64,000 bases of DNA, from NCBI RefSeq assembly GCF_003672135.1, contig NC_039506.1:8680001-8744000 (forward strand). The letters are read 5' to 3'. Source of the stretch: Ooceraea biroi (Eukaryota > Arthropoda > Insecta > Hymenoptera > Formicidae). The notes under the pieces are model-generated. The model searched no databases. It was not told the DNA's origin and saw nothing but the letters and a program-made list of their open reading frames with translations. Shown here one piece after another: positions 47,147 to 59,050 of this stretch. Made by a program: the position numbers and the translations under genes. Each line of letters begins with the position of its first letter. Position 1 is the first letter of the stretch.

Positions 47147-50000
47147 CCTCGGCACAAATTCGATTCATGCGGGGACTCGATCTGTGCCCGTCTCTCGGGT
47201 CCGCTGGGCACGACTTCGATGAAATTCAACGCCAAGTAGTCGCTTGTCCGACGCCGGCTGGCGCGTAAACTTCTTTCTTTAACCAAGTATCACATCAAAC
47301 TCGTACATCGAAATATCCAGGCGTGCGATGTAAGTTAAGAAATCGGAGGAAAGAAGGCTGTTCGGGTCCTTCGAATATGCGTCCTTGTCGTGATCATCTT
47401 CGACCATCTGGCACCAGAAGCCAGAACTTACACGCATTCTTCGAGATTTCTTGCGTCCTCGAGTAGAAAGATTCCACGTGGCCACTCTGCGAGAAGAAGA
47501 CAGGACTGTCGGATGATCGCGTGGCTTAATCGGTACGTAATCGTCGTTACACGCTTCGCGCGCGGTAACGCAACGAGTGACGTTTTCTATAAATTCTACA
47601 CTCGACATTGATATTAATTGATTCCTTAGCACTTATTACCGGCGCTTGAAAGTGACACGTGCGTGCAATTACGGCACCGATCTAGCGTATCGAGACGACA
47701 ATTCTCACTTTGTATCTCACGCGAAGTGTTACGCGCGCGGGATAATTATAAAAGCAATCCCGGATAACGTTCTCGTCACTTGCGCGATATGATTTATTTC
47801 GCTTGAGCGTTCTAGTAAGTCGCGGTAACCGGCACTTATTCACCGCGTAATGGCGAGGGGCGCCGGGCGACGAATGAAATCATCGCTCGAAATTGGACTA
47901 AGTCCTTTGTTGCCCAACCGAAAAGGGCCGCGTTCTCGAGTTGCCGGCTTGTCGGAGCGCCATTGCCACACCGTGCGCGCACGGCGCTCGGCAATAAATT
48001 ATGAAGATTGATGTTTCGCAAATCAAAGCCAGCCTCTCGCGAAAGCAGTACTCCAGAAGAGACGGTCGCTGCGCCGTCACGTGCAGGAAAAAGGGAACGA
48101 GGAGTCGAACAGCCACGAAGCGGCAGGATGATCACACAAAGAAATCGTCTCGCCACCTACGACGACCTCACGGTTCTCTATGGATTAGGATTTACGGGCC
48201 GCGGGATTGTACGCGGGGTGGCAGCGGGATACCACGCGGATCGGATCGGCACGGCTTGGCGAGCCACGAGCGAGTTTTACGAGTCGTGTCGATTTGCAGA
48301 TCTCTCGATGAGGTTGACCCGTTTCTCTGTTAGTCGGACGGCGCGCGGCTAAGCGACTTTTAAGGTCGTCGGAAAGCCGCCTCGCCTTTACGTTGGTATC
48401 AGAGTTTACGGTTCGCACGACCCCGGACGCCGGCCGATCTTAGAGGCCATCACGACGATTTGCATGGTTCTGATGCCGTTTTACCAGGCGTGTCGTTTTG
48501 AGATCGGTAGGAATGCGTTTCCCGACTCGTCGGCAAATCGACGAGCGACTCGTCTCGATGGCGACGTTGAGTCGACGTCAACGACGTGAAAAGCGGTACG
48601 CCCCGAGTAGGTCGCTGCGATGATTGAAAATCAAGCGGCGATCGTGAATATCTTCCAACATGGCTCGTCAAGCCAGTCGAACCGTCCAGATGGATGACAT
48701 TAAGTACATCTGTAGTATATGTACCTTCATCGTTCACGATATCACGTCGAGAGGCGAACCCTGACATTACCGACATCACGGGAATTTTGTCGAATGCAAT
48801 GGGCGAGGCAGGATTGTTTACTTACGATTAACAGATCAAGCAATCGCTAATTGCTGTGGTATATAAAGAAAAGGTTACCCACATCCGAAGATGTGCGCGA
48901 TAAATGTGACGATAAAAACGTGATCATCAATAAGGTTTAATGTCATGGTTCCGTAAAAATGTTAATTAAAGTTGAATAAGATTAGTTGACTCTCTGTAAT
49001 TCGCTGTCTTTAGAAATGAAAGTAAAAAAGTACTGAAAATCAGTTGAACTTTAACTTGATTAATATTTAGTTAATATGTACATGAAATGGAATAGACATT
49101 GCATTGGCAAAATTACAAGATCTTACTTTGATAATTAGTCCCCAAGTAAATGTCTCATGTTTCCAGTTTGGAGTTGCTACATAAGACGTGAGAACAACGC
49201 ATGTAACATATGCATTAATGACATCACGTACGAGTACGTATTGTAAATGAGATCTTACAACCGCATCCGCGGGACAGACGAATTTACGGAAATAACGGAC
49301 GCAAATATTGAGAATACCTGAAGGGAGAGAAAGGCAGAGATGAAATGGCATAAAGCAAGCCAATCACGAGGTCGATTATCGCGGTAACGGCACTTCTTAC
49401 GATAATTGACGGATCGTGCGGCGTTTCGGGCCGGGAACGAAATTGCCAGGTACAACCGGCCGCGAGACTACAATATGCGTGCGCCGTATGCACAGATACG
49501 TCCATCATCTTAATTGCAGAAGATACACATCTTAATTCGGATCAAGGACAGTCGCGTGACGGGCTCGCGCCGCGAGCGACTGATACGATAATTTATTGTT
49601 TATGGCCGGCTGTGCGCCGCGATTAGACTTGTCTCCCGGCCGTGAACAATGAGCGCGCTGGAAATCATCTTCTACAATTTAACTCCGTACTCCATTGACC
49701 CGCGAGCGCACATAAACGCTAACTCCATTCCGCGACGAGCCATTCGGCCAAGTCGTTCGCGGCTCTGACGTCTATCGCTAATATCTATCAGAAATAAATT
49801 ATTTATACGCCGTAACTCACGCGGGCTGACGGAACCATAAGCGATCGCTCTCTCGCTCGCGGGGTAGCAGCACCTTGCACCTGAATTATCCTTTTGTACA
49901 CCCATGCGCTGCATCCGGCGCGCGCGACCGACTACTGTGACATAAGAGGACGACACGAGTCCACTTGACGATACGCTGCTGTGAGATAACACATGCGTAT

Positions 50001-50023
50001 CTCTTTCTCTCTTTCTCTCTTTC
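50001..50023. repeat. (CTCTTT)n pyrimidine tract
   Basis: CTCTTTCT-type 8-base units are repeated about three times on the plus strand. Confidence 0.75.
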
Positions 50024-53000
50024 TTCCTCTCATGCGCGCATCTTCCCACAAAAATCATCGGTTAACTGTAAAACGACGGGTAGGTAGGTAGACGAACGCA
50101 CGGACACGAACGCGAGAGCACGGCTCGAGGGCAACGCCGGCAACACACCCACTCATCCTCTCGTCCGCTAATGGAATTACCTGTTCGAGTTTACAGAAAC
50201 CCATAACCGGGGTTTGTCCTAAGAACACAGGGCGTGCGAACGTATGCGGCGCGCGCGCGTGCGAGCGAGCCCGCTCGTGTGCGTAGATACGCCGCTCACG
50301 TTGCATCGTAGCGCGAGCGATGCGTTATGTATGTATACACGGATCCGTTCACACGGGTGTGGGTGCACGCGATGTTGCGGACGCAAGTGGAAATTATCAG
50401 CGCCTTTACCTTCCATCGCTCGAGGAGAGAGAGAGCGACGACCTCCGATCCTCCGATCCTCCGCTGCATCCGCGCGCGCGAGCTTCTTCGCGAATTCAGC
50501 CACGTCGCGTCGAGGTTGTAGCGGCTGTAATTTCCGTTTAGGCGGGTTACACGCGAGCAATTCCGTGTTACGCGTCTTACGTCATCCGGCAAAATACGCG
50601 TGCGATCGGTGCGCGTTCGCGTGCCTGCGGGACACGACGATCAGAATATTGCATCTCGTTGCTCGCCGCTCCAAGAAGCGCGTTTAACCACTCGGAGCGT
50701 TGCGTAACTTTTCATAATAGCTAATTATCGTCGCACGCGTGGAGAAGACACGTCCAGACGTTCCTTCCGAGGTGTTACGCCGTGCGTTATTAATGATGCT
50801 GCGCGATGCATTTGAACGGCACCCCTACGCGCGCCGCGAGCATCCGAAACGCTCATTACGTCGCGGTCACGTAATTAAACGCAGGAAAGAAGTAAAAAAA
50901 AGAACGCAAGGAACCGAGATGCTGACTCGCGTAATTGCGCGAACAATTACGGCAGTCCGAGCCGCGCCTTTTCGCTAAGCGTCCCTCTATGTACGAATCC
51001 ACCGAGTTTTATTTATCCGGTCTAGCGGTACATCCCGGGAGGAAATAGCCTCCACGCGTTGCATGACTGCACAACTTGTTGTATCGCGATTTCTCGCGAG
51101 TTCCTCCGCCCAGAGGAGCAGTAACTCTCGCGTGGCATCTTCCCGATCTGGTCGATCCACTCGGAACCACGCGGAATTTGATCGCGATGCGCGAATCGTG
51201 CCCATGATCGATGGATACTCTTCCTATGGTCGTTTCTTCGCGATGACCTAATCTTCAGTCGATCCTTCAAACAACGACGGATGAATAAGTGGCAAAGATA
51301 TGTCCGCGTTCCTGCTACTTTCGCCCACGCGGTGGATACAATCGTGCTTGTCGACGCGACTGACCGGAAATCGCCATGTGTCGTCCACGCCGGGAGAGAA
51401 ACTCGTTTCCATGGACCGGTATTCTTCCACACCTACGCGATTCTCTCAGATGTTCTCGCTGCATCCGACGCGGAAGAATCCGAGACGATCGAACGTCAAA
51501 CAATGGCTCGGTCGGCGCGGCGTGTGGAATCACCGTGTTTGCTTTTGTCGTTGAACGGCGGCTCCGACAGCGGGAAAGATGAGATCCCAGGGAGAGGAGC
51601 AATACCGTGGGACCCGACGGCCCCGTTTCACGGTTTTTGCCTCGTGAAAGTGATCCGATATTATAACGAAAGCGCGCTATTAGCCCGCCGTCGCTGCCCG
51701 TCCGTGCCCAAGATCCGCTCGAGATCGTGAGCTGATAGATCGCGGTCATTTGTTCGGCACGACCGCGTTGTCCCGCGTTTGTCGCTCGCTCGTTCAGGCC
51801 GTTACGCAATCACGATCCGCGTCAAAGGTCAATACTTGAGATATATTTCATCTCGAAGCTCTCTGACAAAGGCGCGATCAAAATGTCGCGGAGAAACTTG
51901 ACGCGCGGAAAAAACGCTCGATTCCGATGTGCCTCGTGTCGCCTTGATAACGTACGAATAAAGCAATGTATTTCAGAAGCGTGATTTAATTGATTATTGC
52001 ATTAGAAAAATTTTATCTGACTTGACACTCGACTCTTGACATTATTTTGCTGAGCTCAGTTTGGAATGTAAAAGCTGAAAAGTATGATCTGCGTCAAATG
52101 TCATCTTTTTGTTGTTACGAAATATATAAAGATCATCTGTCTGCGTTCTCAGTGTCAATACAATTATATAGCTTCCCGATATCCTCTTCCAAGAATATAT
52201 GTATACATAATGAAACGCGGATCAAAAGTTGTCGGAATAAAATCATCACTAAACGTCTTGATTTTAAGACAATCATTGCGAATCAGTCCAACACATCCAA
52301 TTAACGATAACAATTAAGCGCCTTCTTGCAATCATCGCACTTGATGCGTTTCACTCGCGGCGGTGTCGGATCGCTGAAGAAGATAATCGATGATGCTCGG
52401 ACTCATTGTCATCCGAGCCGCCTTGCCTGCCGCGTGCTTTTACCGTTAAATTGTTAGAGCGGTTTCCACAATTTCTCAACAATAACCCGATCCATGCGAG
52501 TGCTTCGACCGGGGTGGCTGAGGCGCGACCACGTCGAAGCTACGAGGAGCGCGGCCCTCGAGGCGTTCGCGCCAATGGGGCAATGAATCATCCAGTAACG
52601 CAGCCTGTCTCGTCATTACTTTCCTTACTGATCGGTGCACGGTTCGAAGACCAGTTGGTTGGCTCGCCCGTAAGGTCAAAAGTGTTTTCGCGTCCGGGAC
52701 TCGTTACCGGGAGAGTTCCCAGGAGCGGCGCACCTCGGCCGACCAGCACGATCAAGGGACATCGGCCTGGTAACGAGTACCAGTGATCATCGTCCTCGGT
52801 GGTCACCGAGAGGGGAACCATGCGTGTTGGCCACGACGCGAAGTTCTCGTCGCGGTTCGTTTCGCCGTGGACGTGATATCGTTGTCGGCCGACGTTACAA
52901 CAGATGACGATGACGACGAGGAGGACAGCAATGACTTCGCGCGAGAACGTCTCTCGAGAGCGTCGAGTCCAGTCCAGTCGCGACCACATACGTACTCTCC

Positions 53001-56000
53001 CTTTCCACCGTGAAATCAAAGCCAGAACGTGCTCATTCCGGTGGGATTCCAGCGAGGCTCTCTTGCGCGATCACGTAACCCCGCGATCGCTATCGATGGA
53101 TTCCTCAGGAATCTCGCGCCTGTACCGCGAGCGGAACGAAGCGTAGCCGACGCGTGATGACACGTGTGCATGAGGAATGCGCTCTTCGGCGAGTGCGTGC
53201 CTCAGGTCCACGAAGGAAACGAGCGAGATATCGGCGACTCTCGTCTCGATATTCGTCTCGATGAATAACGAAACCGAAGTGGTTTGTCGCGCAACGTGAG
53301 TAAAGGCCGCTTTGAATAACGGGGCCCTCCTCCGACACATAATCACACCGACGGGCGCAGGATTATAAATTACAATGGTAATCTGCGCTTAATTGCCGAA
53401 GGATCATTAATCTGTGCGCCGCGTGACAGGCCGTAACGTTCGGTTGCACGAAGAAAAGGAAACGTGAATGCGCATAAATGTGGCGCGATTACTGAAATAA
53501 ATTGTCACAAGGACGCGTCGCGGCATGGTGCCGCTTATTTCTGTACACGATGCACAAAAGGAAGCTTGATAATCTGCCGATAGTTTAACGAGCAGTGGCA
53601 GACTTGCAAATATCTGAATCAATTTCGCTCGTTGCTGAATGAGCACGCGTACGCGTGATATATCATCGATACGCGAAATCAGTTATCGCGCGCAATTCCG
53701 CCGTACTTTCCTTTCGTCGCGTGCGAAATTTCACGCCTCGTTTGTCACGTCGGCCGGCATGCAAAACGCGCCACCGATTAATCTTGGCGAGATTTCTTTT
53801 TTCTTCCGATCGTGCGACACTCGTTCGGCGAATCGGTCTGAAAGCGCAACTAACATGGTGATTCTCTCGTTTCGTCTCTCATTTATATGTAGATCGTTCT
53901 TCGTTTGTGCGTTTTCTCGGGACTGGAACAATCGCCGCGTTTCTGTAAACGACTTGTCACTCCGGAACGTCCCAAATATTCCGGATAGAAATTCCCGAGC
54001 GGCAAAAAGGAGAGAAAGGGAGAAAAAGGCCTGAGGGCAAGGCACGCAGCCAAGGGCAGAGCCAATCGGGTCCGCTAGACACGCCTCTGCGCGTTTCTCG
54101 ATTCTTTTCTTCTCTCCGACGATATCCCACGTGCTGATAAGTGAAGCAGAAATTTCGCAGCGAACGTGAAGCGGGCGTGCACTCGCTGTTTTACTCGCTG
54201 TAATCGATCGCGGCGCGGGAAACATCACCGTAGACCGGATCCCGGTGACGAGATAGCCAGGCTTGGTCGCGTAGGGCACGCGACTAGCACGGGCTTAGTA
54301 CACGTACTACGGGTTCCTTCCAAGGTCGGCCGTCGGCCAGGATTATCCCGTGGAATCCTCGATCACGCGCCTGTTGCTGGTTAAAGCGTGTCGGAGCAAA
54401 ACATCGCCGGCTCGGCTCCCGTCGTGGCTGCATCGAGGTCGACCGGCTGAGAGAGAGCAGACTTCGGAGAGAGAATTTACGCCGATCGGCTGGAAATGAG
54501 TTTCGTCCACCATTTACAAATAGACACAATGCATCGTTGATAATTTACTTCATCAGCCGTCAAGGGACCATTGACGATGGCCTATGTCCATGTTCGCCGG
54601 TCTGGACCGCTCGAGATGCGCCGCATCGCGAGTAGTAGAGCATATCCATTAGCCGTAATGTATGATTACGCCGCGAGTGCATTTACGTCGAGACTCGCAA
54701 TTTCATGATCCATCTAACGGCGGAATCGTCAAGGGTCAGCCCCTCCCTGTTCCCACTCTCGTTCCTCTGATTAATTCGGATCAACGTTATTAAACGTATC
54801 TGACATGTATCTCCCTAATTACACGTTACAACACGACGCTCACACTTGATTTCGATTAACGATTCACGTGGACCGTGGAGCAGAGCTTGAAAGTAAACTC
54901 GTTCAATTGCCAAGTGGCTCAGCAGAAGTGGAAGACGCCGAGTGCGATCTCGCACAGGGTGCAGACAGCACACAATGACGCGGTATTGTTATGCAGATCG
55001 TTACTGCTGCCAAGCGGCTGCGACGAGACCAAAGTGACGACCATAAATTCGAGGACATGGTAATCTTCAACCTCGAACGATTTCCTGGCGGATTCCGGTG
55101 AATGACGCGGCCGCGAGCGAAGAGGTGCATTCGCAGCATATAACGAGCTCGCTCGCTTCTGACAAGACGCATTCAACGAGAGTGCTCGGGTCCGATGAGT
55201 ACTTTGTTATTATTAATCCCGCGGCTCGCGGCAGTACGAGACGACACAGTTTTGCTTTCGAAACTCGAACTTATCCCGTAATTAACGAGCAGGGTCGTGG
55301 TATTTCTTTCGACTGGCCGTCAACCCGCGTGTCACGCCGAGCCGCGATGCTATCCGTGCGGTTTCTCAGAGGAGATGCCGAGCCGAGGGTTAACGAGATC
55401 TCCGAGAGGCTCTCTGGCTGCTCTCAGCTCTCACTGCGGTGACTCAGAATTCGCGATTGCCCGGTCGGAAGTCGCGAGTATGCACGGGGCATAATAAACA
55501 GCCATTGTACGCCTCGGCGATGCGCCGAGCGTAATACGGGAGTGGAGCGCATTTCTCTCAGACGAACGAGAAGGGAACGAGGAGGAAACGCTGTCGTTGT
55601 CGTCGGTCATATAGCTGTGTACCCGTGACTGTTAGCAGTAACCTCACGTACCTCTCGTGGAGGCTGCATCGTGCGGGATCACGCGCGCGTTTCACTCGAT
55701 ACCCATTTTTCTGCGGCACACCCCTTCCCCTTTTGTGAACGCCATGACGTCAATCGCGGTTTCGTCACGATCCTACGAAAAGGCAAAACGATCCGTTGGG
55801 ATAATTCGCGTTATCGTGTCGCGAATGTTTCATCAGGGATAATAGCATCTGTAGATCCGTTTTGAGACGACGGTTTTCTTGCGCAATCGTAGTTAGCGCG
55901 CGGCGAGGAGCAAATCCGTATCGTAGCCTATCATTTTTCCGATTTGAACAGAGACAGATCTGATAAATGACGAGGGAATGACAGGGAGAGAGGAAGAGAG

Positions 56001-57067
56001 AGATCTATCATTACGTCGTTTGTCTAATGGTCCAGTCTCGTCCTGAAACGGCGCAGTTTAATGCCAGCATTTACAAGCACGTAACTGATCACTGGTTTGG
56101 GCAACCTACTTAACGCTGTGTCGAAACGCCAATAAAAATGTTAATGAGACGGGCTAATAACGGCTGGTCGGGCCGCGAAAAAAAGGATCAGATAAACCTG
56201 CCTTCGCGAGACATCGCGTGAGGCTTCGCGATGCTTAGAGCGATGTCGACGGAGAACGCCGAGCCGCCGAATAATGATAGACGATAAATCGATCGGGATA
56301 AAAGCAACGGAATTCTACGGAGTTCGACGAACGATGACGATATCGTTACAATCGGAAACACCCACTCGCGCGATCCGTCATGAACGACGAATCGTCACCC
56401 TCGCAGCAATTGTATAATACACGCAAAGCACTGATCTTGCCGAGGAACGCAATGTGTCACCGAGGAAGCGATTAATCCGCTTTTATCCCGAAGAGACAAT
56501 GGAGCCGTTCTAAATTCCTACATCGACCGATACCAGCCGATCGGACCTCACGTGTTGCACCGGACACGCGCGAGCGGGAATCTCGTTGCCCACACGGGTT
56601 GAAAACTGTTGCCGGGCGGCCAGACACGTCACCAGACACGACGTCGCTTGTGCAACGAAATGCAACCTACATATTCTAGAAGCACGTTGCAAGTGCTCGC
56701 TGCGCGGGCAGTCGCGTATGCGGTATCGCGCCGACATCGAGCCGGCACAATGCGCCGATATAATATCCGTGGCGAGAAGCGATTTGCCAATCTCCGAGAC
56801 ACAGGCTGCACATTTCGCGAGCAAGCATGCGTGTTTCACGCACGCAGGTGTCAGGCTCTTCTCGAGACGGATGTTGCAGCGTGTAGATTCGCGCTAAACG
56901 TCGAACGTTGCTTTGCGTTTCAGCAAAAGATACAACGTCATTAATAAGCATTGAAAGACGGACACGATTCTCAAATTTCGACTATTAAATTTTACTTTTT
57001 AAAGAAAAATCACTTATTTAGGCTCTTCAATCTACTTTATCAGCATTTATTTTATACATCGCGAAAC

Positions 57068-57074
57068 AATTTTC
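57068..57074. repeat. Target-site duplication, left of copy 2
   Basis: AATTTTC directly before the GTGTGTGTGAAG end; the same seven bases follow the other end at 59044-59050. A preceding C is also shared, so the duplication may be 8 bp (CAATTTTC). Confidence 0.6.
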
Positions 57075-57212
57075 GTGTGTGTGAAGCTGGCGTATCATTT
57101 CGCGGAAAATCATTAATTATTGAGAGTTCTGGCTCCCTTTTTAATAGTTCTAGAGTTCCTGATAGGTTAAACACATAGTTCTGGCCATTAAAGCGAAAAA
57201 ATCGCATAGTGC

Positions 57213-57248
57213 AAAGTGAGACGCCAACTTCACGCAGCGTCTCACTTT
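57213..57248. repeat. Perfect 12-bp-stem hairpin, left arm of copy 2
   Basis: AAAGTGAGACGC, 12-base spacer, GCGTCTCACTTT, identical in stem to the other three copies although the arms around it carry scattered substitutions. Confidence 0.9.
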
Positions 57249-58869
57249 GTCCTGAGACAATTTCCGCCATAATTCCGGCTAGATTTTAAAAGATCTACAG
57301 TTCTACATGAGTTCTAGAAAGAGTTCTAGCGAAAACATTTTTTTTCATCTTTTTATAATTATTAAAGCTAAAAAATATTTAAGGGAATGACGACTGGTTA
57401 ATTTCAGAGAGTTCTGTGCTTTCTGAAATATTTCTCGTGTAGTTCTGAACATATTTAACCATTTTCCAAAGAGTTCTGAATGCAAACATTAACAATTATT
57501 TAATAAAAAATTTTAATCGTCCGAGAAAGACGTATCTACGGAGATATATGTGAGACGCTGGTCGATTTTCGAGAGTTCTGCTTATTCTAAAACAGTTTTC
57601 GTATAGTTCGGGACATGTGCCATGCCTTTCCAAAGAGTTCTGATAGGAACAACGATTAGAAAATTTTTTAAAAAATTACTTTGCCCAAAGAGTGGACGTT
57701 TTCGACTTTACCAGTGAGACGCTGGTTGATTTTCGAGAGTTCTGCTTATTCTAAAACAGTTCTCGTATAGTTCCGGACATGTGCAATGCCTTTCCAAAGA
57801 GCTCTGATAGGAACAACGATTAGAAAATTTTTGAAAAAATTATTTCGCCCAAGGAGTGGACGTTTTCGACTTTACCAGTGAGACGCTGGTCGATTTTCAA
57901 GAGTTCTGCTTATTCTAAAACAGTTCTCGTATAGTTCCGGACATGTACAATGCCTTTCCAAAGAGTTCTGACAGGAACAACGATTCGAAAATTTTTAAAA
58001 AAATTATTTAGCGCAAAGAGTGAACGTTTTCGACTTTACCAGTGAGACGCTGGCCGAAATGTCGAAGTTCTGACTTTCCTAAAATATTTTTCGTATAGTT
58101 CCACACGTAATTATGAATTTCCTACAGAGTGCTATGCGCCAGCGACATTGTACAATTTTTAAAAAAATTAAAACTTCTCGAAAAGTGCATTTTAAGACAG
58201 AAAAGGGTGACACGCTGATTGAACTGTCGGAGTTCTGGCTTCCTAAAATATTTTTCGTATAGTTCCGAAGGTACTTATGAATTTCCTAAAGAGTTCTATG
58301 CACCTCTCATACATAGCACTCTGTAGGAAAATCATAAGTACGTGCGGAACTATAAAAGTATTTTAGGAAAGCCAGAACTTCGACATTTCGGCCAGCATCT
58401 CACTGGTAAAGTCGAAAACGTCCACTCCTTGGGCGAAATAATTTTTTCAAAAATTTTCGAATTGTTGTTCCTATCAGAACTCTTTGGAAAGGCATTGTAC
58501 ATGTCCGGAACTATACGAGAACTGTTTTAGAATAAGCAGAACTCTCGAAAATCGACCAGCGTCTCACATATATCTCCGTAGATACGTCTTTCTCGGACGA
58601 TTAAAATTTTTTATTAAATAATTGTTAATGTTTGCATTCAGAACTATTTGGAAAATGGTTAAATATGTTCAGAACTACACGAGAAATATTTCATAAAGCA
58701 CAGAACTCTCTGAAATTAACCAGTCGTCATTCCCTTAAACATTTTTTAGCTTTAATAATTATAAAAAGATGAAAAAAAATGTTTTTCGCTAGAACTCTTT
58801 CTAGAACTCATGTAGAACTGTAGATCTTTTAAAATCTAGCCGGAATTATGGCGGAAACTGTCGCAGGAC

Positions 58870-58905
58870 AAAGTGAGACGCTGCGTGAAGTTGGCGTCTC
58901 ACTTT
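58870..58905. repeat. Perfect 12-bp-stem hairpin, right arm of copy 2
   Basis: AAAGTGAGACGC, spacer TGCGTGAAGTTG, GCGTCTCACTTT. Confidence 0.9.
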
Positions 58906-59043
58906 GCACTATGCGATTTTTTCGCTTTAATGGCCAGAACTATGTGTTTAACCTATCAGGAACTCTAGAACTATTAAAAAGGGAGCCAGAACTCTCAATA
59001 GTTAATGATTTTCCACGAAATGATACGCCAGCTTCACACACAC

Positions 59044-59050
59044 AATTTTC
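59044..59050. repeat. Target-site duplication, right of copy 2
   Basis: AATTTTC directly after the element end, matching 57068-57074. Confidence 0.6.

Larger units (their letters stand above)
40472..57067. other. Non-coding stretch between the two foldback copies
   Basis: No exon is supported. A direct repeat of CATCAGCTTCCA is at about 41312-41335. 42110-42500, 44000-44600, 44880-45300 and 48900-49080 are AT-rich. 45.8-46.9 kb is GC-rich and open in several frames. Weak coding candidates are 47279-47632 (minus, 117 codons, ends LTYIARLDISMYEFDVILG) and 52588-53019 (minus, 143 codons, with a hydrophobic run VIAVLLVVIVICC). Microsatellites are at 43224-43257, 47108-47146 and 50001-50023. Confidence 0.5.
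57052..57270 (-). other. Passenger open frame in left arm of copy 2
   Basis: It starts MAEIVSGQSETLREVGVSL and reads out of the element on the minus strand. It differs from the right-arm frames at only a few residues. The equivalent arm of copy 1 is broken by a 22-base insertion near 38797. Function unknown; most likely a by-product of the inverted arms. Confidence 0.2.
57075..59043. mobile_element. Foldback-type element, copy 2 (non-autonomous)
   Basis: It is 1969 bases with inverted ends GTGTGTGTGAAGCTGGCG, flanked by a 7- or 8-bp direct repeat. Module cores facing one way recur near 57216, 57390, 57550, 57714, 57878, 58042 and 58207, and facing the other way near 58397, 58560, 58723 and 58897. 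Spacings within each series are mostly 163-165 and up to about 174. The symmetry centre is near 58300, next to a short inverted piece around a CATAGCACTCTGTAGG core. Compared with copy 1 the module excess is on the opposite side, so the two copies appear inserted in opposite orientation. No transposase is encoded. Confidence 0.87.

Noticed and set aside
51281..51730. 149-codon plus-strand frame
   Set aside because: Two other frames over the same bases are open for similar length, and no domain or splice context supports it.
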